Assembly: GCF_963678635.1 (NCBI RefSeq)
Contig: NC_087064.1
Location: 50,577,346-50,637,345 of the forward strand
Length of the DNA stretch: 60,000 bases
Reading direction: 5' to 3'
Source of the DNA: Symsagittifera roscoffensis
Lineage: Eukaryota > Xenacoelomorpha > Acoela > Convolutidae
The notes beneath the pieces are model-generated. The model did no database searches. It was not told the origin of the DNA and saw only the letters and a program-made list of their open reading frames with translations. The position numbers and the translations under genes were made by a program. Numbering within the stretch: position 1 is the stretch's first letter; every line of letters starts with the position of its first letter. Positions 22,143 through 33,185 of this stretch are shown piece after piece.

Positions 22143-22212
22143 GCATCGTACGGGAATCGAACCCATGTCAACAGCTTGGAAGGCTGCTACGCTACCACTA
22201 CACCAACGATGC
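22143..22212 (-). tRNA. tRNA-Gly(TCC), near consensus
   Basis: Single change, A24 to G, kept as a wobble in the D stem. A 5-bp repeat (GAGAAGAGAAGG) lies just outside its 5' end. Confidence 0.8.
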
Positions 22213-22536
22213 TGAGAAGAGAAGGTTTACGATCGAAGAGATGAATCTCAGGACTTTCAAACTGGGATTTTTCCTGCCAAATATTCTGAGTGTCACATCA
22301 GAAAAAACCAAAACTATTCTTTGAGAAGCTGATAGTTTTTTTGCTAACCAGACTCCTTTGTTTCTCATTAATCGAAAGCTGTCGTTTCTGGTTTGTTACT
22401 TCTCAAGGACTTTGGGATTTCAAAAAGAGACAAGAATTTACTATTTCATGAGTATTTTGTCCCCCTAACGCACACCATAGTAATGTTCAATCTTTCCCTG
22501 AAATTAAATATTCTTTTACCGCCCTTCTGAGTTTAT

Positions 22537-22606
22537 GCATCGTACGTGAATCGAACCCATGTCAGCAGCTTGGAAGACTGCTATGCTACCACTACACCAA
22601 CGATGC
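22537..22606 (-). tRNA. tRNA-Gly(TCC), T-stem lesion
   Basis: C62A mismatches the T stem; T43C and C31T keep pairing in the anticodon stem. Confidence 0.6.
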
Positions 22607-22925
22607 TGAAAAGGTTTATCATCGAAGAGATGAATTTCAGAACTTTCAATCATGGATTTTTCCTTACACATTTTCTAAGTGTCACAGCAAGAAAATACCA
22701 AAAAAATTCTGTGAGAAGCGGAGTAAATTTTTCGCTAACCAGACCAATTTGTTCTCATTAATCGAAAGCTGTCGTTTCTGGTTTGTTACTTCTAAAGGTC
22801 AATGGGAATTTAAAAAACGACAAGAATTTAATATTTCATGATCTTTTGTCCCTCTAACGCACACAATAGTAATGCTCAATCTTTCCCTGAAATTAAATAT
22901 TCTTTTACTGCCCGTCTGAGTTTAT

Positions 22926-22995
22926 GCATCGTACGGTAATCGAACCCTTGTCAACAGCTTGGAAGGCTGCTATGCTACCACTACACCAACGATGC
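22926..22995 (-). tRNA. tRNA-Gly(TCC), T-stem lesions
   Basis: C61A and T50A each break a T-stem pair; duplicated 2,736 bp later at 25,662. Confidence 0.55.
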
Positions 22996-23314
22996 TGCGA
23001 AGGTTTACGATCGAAGAGATGAATCTCAGAACTTTCAAACTTGGATTTTTCCTGACAAATATTCTGAGTGTCACATCAGAAAAAACCGAAACTATTCTTT
23101 GAGAAGCTGATAGTTTTTTCGCTAACCAGACTCGTTTGTTTCTCAATAATCGAAAGCTGCCGTTTCTGGTTTGTTACTTCTCAAGGACTTTGGGAATTCA
23201 AAAAGAGACAAGACTTTTATATTTCATGAGTATTTTGTCCCTGTAACGCACACAATAGTAATGTTCAATCTTTCCCTGAAATTAAATATTCTTTTACCGC
23301 CCTTCTGAGTTTAT

Positions 23315-23384
23315 GCATCGTATGGGAATCGAACCCATGTCAACATCTTGGAAGGCTGCTATGCTACCACTACACCAACGATGC
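23315..23384 (-). tRNA. tRNA-Gly(TCC), one anticodon-stem mismatch
   Basis: G64A converts the T50-G64 wobble to T-A, while C40A breaks the pair with G30. Duplicated at 26,051. Confidence 0.6.
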
Positions 23385-23703
23385 TGAGAAGGTTTACGAT
23401 CGAAGAGATGAATTTCAGACTTTTCAAACTTGGATTTTTCCTTACAAATATTCTGAGTGTCACATCAGAAAAAACCAAAACTATTCTTTGAGAAGCTGAT
23501 AGTTTTTTCGCTAACCAGACTCCTTTGTTTCTCATTAATCGAAAGCTGTTGTTTCTGGTTTGTTACTTCTCAAGGACTTTGGGAATTCAAAAAGAGACAA
23601 GAATTTACTGTTTCATGAATATTTTGTCCTTCTAACGCACACAATAGTAATGTTCAATCTTTCCCTGAAATTGAATACTTGTTTACCGGTTGTTTGAGTT
23701 TAT

Positions 23704-23773
23704 GCATCGTACTTGAATCGAACCCATGTCATCAGCTTGGAAGGCGGCTATGCTACCACTACACCAACGATGC
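23704..23773 (-). pseudogene. tRNA-Gly(TCC) pseudogene
   Basis: The T-stem 3' strand is CAAGT, with A29C and T43A in the anticodon stem; like 17,446 but with the acceptor intact. Confidence 0.65.
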
Positions 23774-24095
23774 TGCGAAGGTTGACGATCGAAGAGATGA
23801 ACGTCAGAACTTTCAAACTTGGATTTTTCCTTACACATTTTCTAAGTGTCACATCAAGAAAAAACCAAAACAATTCTATGAGAAGCGGAGTAAATTTTTC
23901 GCTAACCAGACCAATTTGTTCTCATTCATCGAAAGCTGTTGTTGTTTCTGGTTTTTTAAATCTCAAGGTCAATGGGAATTTAAAAAACGACAAGAATTTA
24001 CTATTTCATGATATTTTGTCCCTCTGACGCACACAATATTATTGCTCTATCTTTCCCTGAAATTAAATGTTCTTTTACCGCGCGTCTGAGTTTAT

Positions 24096-24165
24096 GCATC
24101 GTACGGGAATCGAACCCATGTCAACAGCTTGGAAGGCTGCTATGCTACCACTACACCAACGATGC
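24096..24165 (-). tRNA. tRNA-Gly(TCC), consensus
   Basis: All 70 positions match consensus; its unit is copied at 24,881 (785 bp) and 26,832 (2,736 bp). Confidence 0.88.
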
Positions 24166-24488
24166 TGAAAAGGTTTACGATCGAAGAGATGAATTTCAGA
24201 ACTTTCAAACATGGATTTTTCCTTACACATTTTCTAAGTGTCACAGCAAGAAAAAACCAAAGAAATTCTTTGAGAAGCGGAGTAAATTTTTCGCTAACCA
24301 GACCAATTTGTTCTCATTCATCGAAAGCTGTTGTTGTTTCTGGTTTGTTAGTTCTCAAGGTCAATGGGAATTTAAAAAACGACAAGAATTTACTGTTTCA
24401 TGAATATTTTGTCCTTCTAACGCACACAATAGTAATGTTCAATCTTTCCCTGAAATTGAATACTTGTTTACCGGTTGTTTGAGTTTAT

Positions 24489-24558
24489 GCATCGTACTTG
24501 AATCGAACCCATGTCATCAGCTTGGAAGGCGGCTATGCTACCACTACACCAACGATGC
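24489..24558 (-). pseudogene. tRNA-Gly(TCC) pseudogene
   Basis: Same sequence as 23,704, 785 bp later. Confidence 0.65.
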
Positions 24559-24880
24559 TGCGAAGGTTGACGATCGAAGAGATGAACGTCAGAACTTTCA
24601 AACTTGGATTTTTCCTTACACATTTTCTAAGTGTCACATCAAGAAAAAACCAAAACAATTCTATGAGAAGCGGAGTAAATTTTTCGCTAACCAGACCAAT
24701 TTGTTCTCATTCATCGAAAGCTGTTGTTGTTTCTGGTTTTTTAAATCTCAAGGTCAATGGGAATTTAAAAAACGACAAGAATTTACTATTTCATGATATT
24801 TTGTCCCTCTAACGCACACAATATTATTGCTCTATCTTTCCCTGAAATTAAATGTTCTTTTACCGCGCGTCTAAGTTTAT

Positions 24881-24950
24881 GCATCGTACGGGAATCGAAC
24901 CCATGTCAACAGCTTGGAAGGCTGCTATGCTACCACTACACCAACGATGC
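24881..24950 (-). tRNA. tRNA-Gly(TCC), consensus
   Basis: All 70 positions match consensus. Confidence 0.88.
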
Positions 24951-25272
24951 TGAAAAGGTTTACGATCGAAGAGATGAATTTCAGAACTTTCAAACATGGA
25001 TTTTTCCTTACACATTTTCTAAGTGTCACAGCAAGAAAAAACCAAAGAAATTCTTTGAGAAGCGGAGTAAATTTTTCGCTAACCAGACCAATTTGTTCTC
25101 ATTCATCGAAAGCTGTTGTTGTTTCTGGTTTGTTAGTTCTCAAGGTCAATGGGAATTTAAAAAACGACAAGAATTTACTATTTCATGATATTTTGTACCT
25201 CTGACGCACACAATAGTAATGCTCAATATTTCCCTGAAATTAAATATTCGTTTACTGCCCGTCTGAGTTTAT

Positions 25273-25342
25273 GCATCGTACGGGAATCGAACCCATGTCA
25301 ACAGCTTGGAAGGCTGCTATGCTACCACTACACCAACGATGC
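25273..25342 (-). tRNA. tRNA-Gly(TCC), consensus
   Basis: All 70 positions match consensus, although the matching unit one 2,736-bp period earlier (22,537) carries lesions. Confidence 0.88.
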
Positions 25343-25661
25343 TGAGAAGGTTTACGATCGAAGAGATGAATTTCAGAACTTTCAATCATGGATTTTTCCT
25401 TACACATTTTCTAAGTGTCACAGCAAGAAAATACCAAAAAAATTCTGTGAGAAGCGGAGTAAATTTTTCGCTAACCAGACCAATTTGTTCTCATTAATCG
25501 AAAGCTGTCGTTTCTGGTTTGTTACTTCTAAAGGTCAATGGGAATTTAAAAAACGACAAGAATTTAATATTTCATGATATTTTGTCCCTCTAACGCACAC
25601 AATAGTAATGCTCAATCTTTCCCTGAAATTAAATATTCTTTTACTGCCCGTCTGAGTTTAT

Positions 25662-25731
25662 GCATCGTACGGTAATCGAACCCTTGTCAACAGCTTGGAA
25701 GGCTGCTATGCTACCACTACACCAACGATGC
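25662..25731 (-). tRNA. tRNA-Gly(TCC), T-stem lesions
   Basis: Duplicate of 22,926 (C61A, T50A). Confidence 0.55.
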
Positions 25732-26050
25732 TGCGAAGGTTTACGATCGAAGAGATGAATCTCAGAACTTTCAAACTTGGATTTTTCCTGACAAATATTC
25801 TGAGTGTCACATCAGAAAAAACCGAAACTATTCTTTGAGAAGCTGATAGTTTTTTCGCTAACCAGACTCGTTTGTTTCTCAATAATCGAAAGCTGCCGTT
25901 TCTGGTTTGTTACTTCTCAAGGACTTTGGGAATTCAAAAAGAGACAAGACTTTTATATTTCATGAGTATTTTGTCCCTGTAACGCACACAATAGTAATGT
26001 TCAATCTTTCCCTGAAATTAAATATTCTTTTACCGCCCTTCTGAGTTTAT

Positions 26051-26120
26051 GCATCGTATGGGAATCGAACCCATGTCAACATCTTGGAAGGCTGCTATGC
26101 TACCACTACACCAACGATGC
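26051..26120 (-). tRNA. tRNA-Gly(TCC), one anticodon-stem mismatch
   Basis: Duplicate of 23,315 (G64A, C40A). Confidence 0.6.
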
Positions 26121-26439
26121 TGAGAAGGTTTACGATCGAAGAGATGAATTTCAGACTTTTCAAACTTGAATTTTTCCTTACAAATATTCTGAGTGTCACA
26201 TCAGAAAAAACCAAAACTATTCTTTGAGAAGCTGATAGTTTTTTCGCTAACCAGACTCCTTTGTTTCTCATTAATCGAAAGCTGTTGTTTCTGGTTTGTT
26301 ACTTCTCAAGGACTTTGGGAATTCAAAAAGAGACAAGAATTTACTGTTTCATGAATATTTTGTCCTTCTAACGCACACAATAGTAATGTTCAATCTTTCC
26401 CTGAAATTGAATACTTGTTTACCGGTTGTTTGAGTTTAT

Positions 26440-26509
26440 GCATCGTACTTGAATCGAACCCATGTCATCAGCTTGGAAGGCGGCTATGCTACCACTACAC
26501 CAACGATGC
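26440..26509 (-). pseudogene. tRNA-Gly(TCC) pseudogene
   Basis: Duplicate of 23,704. Confidence 0.65.
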
Positions 26510-26831
26510 TGCGAAGGTTGACGATCGAAGAGATGAACGTCAGAACTTTCAAACTTGGATTTTTCCTTACACATTTTCTAAGTGTCACATCAAGAAAAAA
26601 CCAAAACAATTCTATGAGAAGCGGAGTAAATTTTTCGATAACCAGACCAATTTGTTCTCATTCATCGAAAGCTGTTGTTGTTTCTGGTTTTTTAAATCTC
26701 AAGGTCAATGGGAATTTAAAAAACGACAAGAATTTACTATTTCATGATATTTTGTCCCTCTGACGCACACAATATTATTGCTCTATCTTTCCCTGAGATT
26801 AAATGTTCTTTTACCGCGCGTCTGAGTTTAT

Positions 26832-26901
26832 GCATCGTACGGGAATCGAACCCATGTCAACAGCTTGGAAGGCTGCTATGCTACCACTACACCAACGATG
26901 C
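26832..26901 (-). tRNA. tRNA-Gly(TCC), consensus
   Basis: All 70 positions match consensus. Confidence 0.88.
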
Positions 26902-27223
26902 TGAAAAGGTTTACGATCGAAGAGATGAATTTCAGAACTTTCAAACATGGATTTTTCCTTACACATTTTCTAAGTGTCACAGCAAGAAAAAACCAAAGAA
27001 ATTCTTTGAGAAGCGGAGTAAATTTTTCGCTAACCAGACCAATTTGTTCTCATTCATCGAAAGCTGTTGTTGTTTCTGGTTTGTTAGTTCTCAAGGTCAA
27101 TGGGAATTTAAAAAACGACAAGAATTTACTATTTCATGATATTTTGTACCTCTGACGCACACAATAGTAATGCTCAATATTTCCCTGAAATTAAATATTC
27201 GTTTACTGCCCGTCTGAGTTTAT

Positions 27224-27293
27224 GCATCGTACGGGAATCGAACCCATGTCAACAGCTTGGAAGGCTGCTATGCTACCACTACACCAACGATGC
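27224..27293 (-). tRNA. tRNA-Gly(TCC), consensus
   Basis: All 70 positions match consensus. Confidence 0.88.
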
Positions 27294-27612
27294 TGAGAAG
27301 GTTTACGATCGAAGAGATGAATTTCAGACTTTTCAAACTTGGATTTTTCCTTACAAATATTCTGAGTGTCACATCAGAAAAAACCAAAACTATTCTTTGA
27401 GAAGCTGATAGTTTTTTCGCTAACCAGACTCCTTTGTTTCTCATTAATCGAAAGCTGTTGTTTCTGGTTTGTTACTTCTCAAGGACTTTGGGAATTCAAA
27501 AAGAGACAAGAATTTACTGTTTCATGAATATTTTGTCCTTCTAACGCACACAATAGTAATGTTCAATCTTTCCCTGAAATTGAATACTTGTTTACCGGTT
27601 GTTTGAGTTTAT

Positions 27613-27682
27613 GCATCGTACTTGAATCGAACCCATGTCATCAGCTTGGAAGGCGGCTATGCTACCACTACACCAACGATGC
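27613..27682 (-). pseudogene. tRNA-Gly(TCC) pseudogene
   Basis: Fourth copy of the 23,704 type, after 24,489 and 26,440. Confidence 0.65.
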
Positions 27683-28004
27683 TGCGAAGGTTGACGATCG
27701 AAGAGATGAACGTCAGAACTTTCAAACTTGGATTTTTCCTTACACATTTTCTAAGTGTCACATCAAGAAAAAACCAAAACAATTCTATGAGAAGCGGAGT
27801 AAATTTTTCGCTAACCAGACCAATTTGTTCTCATTCATCGAAAGCTGTTGTTGTTTCTGGTTTTTTAAATCTCAAGGTCAATGGGAATTTAAAAAACGAC
27901 AAGAATTTACTATTTCATGATATTTTGTCCCTCTGACGCAAACAATATTATTGCTCTATCTTTCCCTGAAATTAAATGTTCTTTTACCGCGCGTCTGAGT
28001 TTAT

Positions 28005-28074
28005 GCATCGTACGGGAATCGAACCCATGTCAACAGCTTGGAAGGCTGCTATGCTACCACTACACCAACGATGC
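28005..28074 (-). tRNA. tRNA-Gly(TCC), consensus
   Basis: First of four consecutive perfect copies (28,005 to 29,250) in near-identical 392-bp units. Confidence 0.9.
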
Positions 28075-28282
28075 TGAAAAGGTTTACGATCGAAGAGATG
28101 AATTTCAGAACTTTCAAACATGGATTTTTCCTTACACATTTTCTAAGTGTCACAGCAAGAAAAAACCAAAGAAATTCTTTGAGAAGCGGAGTAAATTTTT
28201 CGCTAACCAGACCAATTTGTTCTCATTCATCGAAAGCTGTTGTTGTTTCTGGTTTGTTAGTTCTCAAGGTCAATGGGAATTT

Positions 28283-28288
28283 AAAAAA
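28283..28288 (-). terminator. First T-run downstream of the tRNA at 28,397 (T6)
   Basis: On the minus strand this T6 is the first run of four or more T after the tRNA 3' end, about 108 nt away. Nothing nearer could act as a standard pol III terminator. The equivalent T5-T6 run (plus strand AAAAAACG or AAAAAGAG) sits at the same place in most units. Confidence 0.4.
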
Positions 28289-28406
28289 CGACAAGAATTT
28301 ACTATTTCATGATATTTTGTACCTCTGACGCACACAATAGTAATGCTCAATATTTCCCTGAAATTAAATGTTCTTTTACCGCGCGTCTGAGTTTATGCAT
28401 CGTACG

Positions 28407-28417
28407 GGAATCGAACC
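28407..28417 (-). promoter_or_regulatory. Pol III B box of reference tRNA
   Basis: The minus strand reads GGTTCGATTCC, an exact fit to the GGTTCGANTCC consensus bound by TFIIIC. Confidence 0.8.
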
Positions 28418-28448
28418 CATGTCAACAGCTTGGAAGGCTGCTATGCTA

Positions 28449-28459
28449 CCACTACACCA
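28449..28459 (-). promoter_or_regulatory. Pol III A box of reference tRNA
   Basis: The minus strand reads TGGTGTAGTGG, which fits TRGYNNARNNG. Copies with G10A/G19A read TGATGTAGTGA instead. Confidence 0.8.
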
Positions 28460-28478
28460 ACGATGCTGAAAAGGTTTA

Positions 28479-28484
28479 CGATCG
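28479..28484. promoter_or_regulatory. Conserved CGATCG palindrome 5' of the tRNA
   Basis: CGATCG lies 13-18 nt upstream of the tRNA 5' end and is kept in nearly every unit of the array, including the tRNA-less ones. A promoter role is only a guess; shared descent explains it equally well. Confidence 0.25.
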
Positions 28485-28788
28485 AAGAGATGAATTTCAG
28501 AACTTTCAAACATGGATTTTTCCTTACACATTTTCTAAGTGTCACAGCAAGAAAAAACCAAAGAAATTCTTTGAGAAGCGGAGTAAATTTTTCGCTAACC
28601 AGACCAATTTGTTCTCATTCATCGAAAGCTGTTGTTGTTTCTGGTTTGTTAGTTCTCAAGGTCAATGGGAATTTAAAAAACGACAAGAATTTACTATTTC
28701 ATGATATTTTGTACCTCTGACGCACACAATAGTAATGCTCAATATTTCCCTGAAATTAAATGTTCTTTTACCGCGCGTCTGAGTTTAT

Positions 28789-28858
28789 GCATCGTACGGG
28801 AATCGAACCCATGTCAACAGCTTGGAAGGCTGCTATGCTACCACTACACCAACGATGC
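28789..28858 (-). tRNA. tRNA-Gly(TCC), consensus
   Basis: All 70 positions match consensus; the upstream flank differs from its neighbours (GAAAATGG). Confidence 0.9.
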
Positions 28859-29180
28859 TGAAAATGGTTACGATCGAAGAGATGAATTTCAGAACTTTCA
28901 AACATGGATTTTTCCTTACACATTTTCTAAGTGTCACAGCAAGAAAAAACCAAAGAAATTCTTTGAGAAGCGGAGTAAATTTTTCGCTAACCAGACCAAT
29001 TTGTTCTCATTCATCGAAAGCTGTTGTTGTTTCTGGTTTGTTAGTTCTCAAGGTCAATGGGAATTTAAAAAACGACAAGAATTTACTATTTCATGATATT
29101 TTGTACCTCTGACGCACACAATAGTAATGCTCAATATTTCCCTGAAATTAAATATTCGTTTACTGCCCGTCTGAGTTTAT

Positions 29181-29250
29181 GCATCGTACGGGAATCGAAC
29201 CCATGTCAACAGCTTGGAAGGCTGCTATGCTACCACTACACCAACGATGC
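29181..29250 (-). tRNA. tRNA-Gly(TCC), consensus
   Basis: Last of the four consecutive perfect copies. Confidence 0.9.
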
Positions 29251-29572
29251 TGAAAATGGTTACGATCGAAGAGATGAATTTCAGAACTTTCAAACATGGA
29301 TTTTTCCTTACACATTTTCTGAATGTTACATCAAGAAAAAACCAAAATAATTCTTTGAGAAGCGGAATAAATTTTTCGCTAACCAGACTAATTTGTTCTC
29401 ATTAATCGAAAGCTGTTGTTGTTTCTGGTTTGTTACTTCTCAAGGTCAATGGGAATTTAAAAAACGACAAAAATTTACTATTTCATGATATTTTGTCCCT
29501 CTGACGCACACAATAGTATTGCTCAATCTTTCCCTGAAATTAAATGTTCTTTTACCGCGCGTCTGAGTTTAT

Positions 29573-29642
29573 GCATCGTACGGGAATCGAACCCATGTAA
29601 ACAGCTTGGAAGGCTGCTATGCTACCACTACACCAACGATGC
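29573..29642 (-). tRNA. tRNA-Gly(TCC), near consensus
   Basis: Single change in the variable loop (TGAC to TTAC); all stems paired. Confidence 0.8.
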
Positions 29643-29964
29643 TGAAAAGGTTTACGATCGAAGAGATGAATTTCAGAACTTTCAAACATGGATTTTTCCT
29701 TACACATTTTCTAAGTGTCACAGCAAGAAAAAACTATAGAAATTCTTTGAGAAGCGGAGTAAATTTTTCGCTAACCAGACCAATTTGTTCTCATTCATCG
29801 AAAGCTGTTGTTGTTTCTGGTTTGTTAGTTCTCAAGGTCAATGGGAATTTAAAAAACGACAAGAATTTACTATTTCATGATATTTTGTACCTCTGACGCA
29901 CACAATAGTAATGCTCAATCTTTCCCTGAAATTAAATATTCTTTTACTGCCCGTCTGAGTTTAT

Positions 29965-30034
29965 GCATCGCACGGCAATCGAACCCATGTCAACAGCTTG
30001 GAAGGCTGCTATGCTACCACTACACCAACGATGC
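29965..30034 (-). tRNA. tRNA-Gly(TCC), T-stem lesion
   Basis: C61G opposes G53 and changes the B box; A66G leaves a wobble with T7. Confidence 0.6.
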
Positions 30035-30357
30035 TGAAAATGTTTACGATCGAAGAGATGAATTTCAGAACTTTCAAACATGGATTTTTCCTTACACATT
30101 TTCTGAATATTACATCAAGAAAAAACCAAAATAATTCTTTGAGAAGCGGAATAAATTTTTCGCTAACCAGACTAATTTGTTCTCATTAATCGAAAGCTGT
30201 TGTTGTTTCTGGTTTGTTACTTCTCAAGGTCAATGGGAATTCAAAAAACGACAAGAATTTACTATTTCATGAATATTTTGTCCCTCTAACACACACAATA
30301 GTAAAGTTCAATCTTTCCCTGAAAACAAATTCTCTTTTACCGCCCGTCTGAGTTTAT

Positions 30358-30427
30358 GCATCGTACGGGAATCGAACCCATGTCAACAGCTTGGAAGGCT
30401 GCTATGCTACCACTACAACAACGATGC
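30358..30427 (-). tRNA. tRNA-Gly(TCC), D-stem lesion
   Basis: G10 to T loses the first D-stem pair and changes the A box; otherwise consensus. Confidence 0.65.
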
Positions 30428-30749
30428 GGAAAAGGTTTACGATCGAAGAGATGAATTTCAGAACTTTCAAACATGGATTTTTCCTTACACATTTTCTAAG
30501 TGTCACAGCAAGAAAAAACCAAAGAAATTATTTGAGAAGCGGAGTAAATTTTTCGCTAACTAGACCAATTTGTTCTCATTCATCGAAAGTTGTTGTTGTT
30601 TCTGGTTTGTTAGTTCTCAAGGTCAATGGGAATTTAAAAAACGACAAGAATTTACTATTTCATGATATTTTGTTCCTCTGACGCACACAATAGTATTGCT
30701 CAATCTTTCCCTGAAATTAAATGTTCTTTTACCGCGCGTCTGAGTCTAT

Positions 30750-30819
30750 GCATCGTACGGGAATCGAACCCATGTCAACAGCTTGGAAGGCTGCTATGCT
30801 ACCACTACACCAACGATGC
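30750..30819 (-). tRNA. tRNA-Gly(TCC), consensus
   Basis: All 70 positions match consensus; the 3' flank has a private base (GAGTCTAT). Confidence 0.88.
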
Positions 30820-31141
30820 GGAAAAGGTTAACGATCGAAGAGATGAATTTCAGAACTTTCAAACATGGATTTTTCCTTACACATTTTCTAAGTGTCACAG
30901 CAAGAAAAAACCAAAGAAATTCTTTGAGAAGCGGAGTAAATTTTTCGCTAACCAGACCAATTTGTTCTCATTCATCGAAAGCTGTTGTTGTTTCTGGTTT
31001 GTTAGTTCTCAAGGTCAATGGGAATTTAAAAAACGACAAGAATTTACTACTTCATGATATTTTGAACCTCTGACGCACACAATAGTAATGCTCAATCTTT
31101 CCCTGAAATTAAATATTCTTTTACTGCCCGTCTGAGTTTAT

Positions 31142-31211
31142 GCATCGTACGGGAATCGAACCCATGTCAACAGCTTGGAAGGCTGCTATGCTACCACTAT
31201 ACCAACGATGC
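31142..31211 (-). tRNA. tRNA-Gly(TCC), G12A
   Basis: Single D-stem change (G12A opposite C23); the A box TGGTATAGTGG still fits the consensus. Starts a run of units with a TTACTTACATC insertion in the spacer. Confidence 0.7.
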
Positions 31212-31538
31212 TGAAAATGTTTACGATCGAAGAGATGAATTTCAGAACTTTCAAACATGGATTTTTCCTTACACATTTTCTGAATGTTACTTACATCAAG
31301 AAAAAACCAAAATAATTCATTGAGAAGCGGAATAAATTTTTCGCTAACCAGACTAATTTGTTCTCATTAATCGAAAGCTGTTGTTGTTTCTGGTTTGTTA
31401 CTTCTCAAGGTCAATGGGAATTCAAAAAACGACAAGAATTTACTATTTCATGAATATTTTGTCCCTCTAACACACACAATAGTAAAGTTCAATCTTTCCC
31501 TGAAAACAAATACTCTTTTACCGCCTGTCTGAGTTTAT

Positions 31539-31608
31539 GCATCGTACGGGAATCGAACCCATGTCAACAGCTTGGATGGCTGCTATGCTACCACTACACC
31601 AACGATGC
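31539..31608 (-). tRNA. tRNA-Gly(TCC), U33A
   Basis: The anticodon loop is CATCCAA: TCC is kept but invariant U33 is A. Recurs at 32,332, 33,513 and 40,979. Confidence 0.55.
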
Positions 31609-31934
31609 TGCAAATGTTTACGATCGAAGAGATGAATTTCAGAACTTTCAAACATGGATTTTTCCTTACACATTTTCTGAATGTTACTTACATCAAGAAA
31701 AAACCAAAATAATTCATTGAGAAGCGGAGTAAATTTTTCGCTAACCAGACCAATTTGTTCTCATTCATCGAAAGCTGTTGTTGTTTCTGGTTTGTTAGTT
31801 CTCAAGGTCAATGGGAATTTAAAAAACGACAAGAATTTACTACTTCATGATATTTTGAACCTCTGACGCACACAATAGTAATGCTCAATCTTTCCCTGAA
31901 ATTAAATATTCTTTTACTGCCCGTCTGAGTTTAT

Positions 31935-32004
31935 GCATCGTACGGGAATCGAACCCATGTCAACAGCTTGGAAGGCTGCTATGCTACCACTATACCAACG
32001 ATGC
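31935..32004 (-). tRNA. tRNA-Gly(TCC), G12A
   Basis: Same as 31,142, 793 bp later. Confidence 0.7.
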
Positions 32005-32331
32005 TGAAAATGTTTACGATCGAAGAGATGAATTTCAGAACTTTCAAACATGGATTTTTCCTTACACATTTTCTGAATGTTACTTACATCAAGAAAAAAC
32101 CAAAATAATTCATTGAGAAGCGGAATAAATTTTTCGCTAACCAGACTAATTTGTTCTCATTAATCGAAAGCTGTTGTTGTTTCTGGTTTGTTACTTCTCA
32201 AGGTCAATGGGAATTCAAAAAACGACAAGAATTTACTATTTCATGAATATTTTGTCCCTCTAACACACACAATAGTAAAGTTCAATCTTTCCCTGAAAAC
32301 AAATACTCTTTTACCGCCTGTCTGAGTTTAT

Positions 32332-32401
32332 GCATCGTACGGGAATCGAACCCATGTCAACAGCTTGGATGGCTGCTATGCTACCACTACACCAACGATG
32401 C
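32332..32401 (-). tRNA. tRNA-Gly(TCC), U33A
   Basis: Same as 31,539, 793 bp later. Confidence 0.55.
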
Positions 32402-32723
32402 TGAAAATGTTTACGATCGAAGAGATGAATTTCAGAACTTTCAAACATGGATTTTTCCTTACACATTTTCTGAATGTTACATCAAGAAAAAACCAAAATA
32501 ATTCTTTGAGAAGCGGAATAAATTTTTCGCTAACCAGACTAATTTGTTCTCATTAATCGAAAGCTGTTGTTGTTTCTGGTTTGTTACTTCTCAAGGTCAA
32601 TGGGAATTTAAAAAACGACAAGAATTTACTATTTCATGATATTTTGTCCCTCTGACGCACACAATAGTATTGCTCAATCTTTCCCTGAAATTAAATGTTC
32701 TTTTACCGCGCGTCTGAGTTTAT

Positions 32724-32793
32724 GCATCGTACGGGAATCGAACCCATGTCAACAGCTTGGAAGGCTGCTATGCTACCACTACACCAACGATGC
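32724..32793 (-). tRNA. tRNA-Gly(TCC), consensus
   Basis: All 70 positions match consensus; its unit is repeated 1,181 bp later at 33,905. Confidence 0.88.
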
Positions 32794-33115
32794 TGAAAAG
32801 GTTTACGATCGAAGAGATGAATTTCAGAACTTTCAAACATGGATTTTTCCTTACACATTTTCTAAGTGTCACAGCAAGAAAAAACCATAGAAATTCTTTG
32901 AGAAGCGGAGTAAATTTTTCGCTAACCAGACCAATTTGTTCTCATTCATCGAAAGCTGTTGTTGTTTCTGGTTTGTTAGTTCTCAAGGTCAATGGGAATT
33001 TAAAAAACGACAAGAATTTACTATTTCATGATATTTTGAACCTCTGACGCACACAATAGTAATGCTCAATCTTTCCCTGAAATTAAATATTCTTTTACTG
33101 CCCGTCTGAGTTTAT

Positions 33116-33185
33116 GCATCGGACGGGAATCGAACCCATGTCAACAGCTTGGAAGGCTGCTATGCTACCACTATACCAGCGATGC
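33116..33185 (-). tRNA. tRNA-Gly(TCC), acceptor and D-stem lesions
   Basis: T7 and A66 are both C, so the last acceptor pair is lost; G12A is also present. Confidence 0.55.

Larger units (their letters stand above)
28397..28466 (-). tRNA. tRNA-Gly(TCC), consensus (reference copy)
   Basis: On the minus strand: acceptor GCATCGT/ACGATGC with seven Watson-Crick pairs; D arm GTGT-AGTGGTA-GCAT; anticodon arm GCAGC-CTTCCAA-GCTGT with anticodon TCC at 34-36 and U33 present; variable loop TGAC; T arm ATGGG-TTCGATT-CCCGT. The T loop carries the canonical TTCGA. No intron and no encoded CCA. It would charge with glycine and read GGA/GGG codons. Resemblance to metazoan tRNA-Gly(UCC) genes in the D and anticodon arms supports the call. 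Confidence 0.92.

Noticed and set aside
28177-28215. Possible spliced-leader or snRNA gene in the spacer (AGTAAATTTTTCGC resembles an Sm site)
   Set aside because: The AATTTTT stretch is absent in many subfamilies, and no leader, donor site or stable flanking stem could be recognised.
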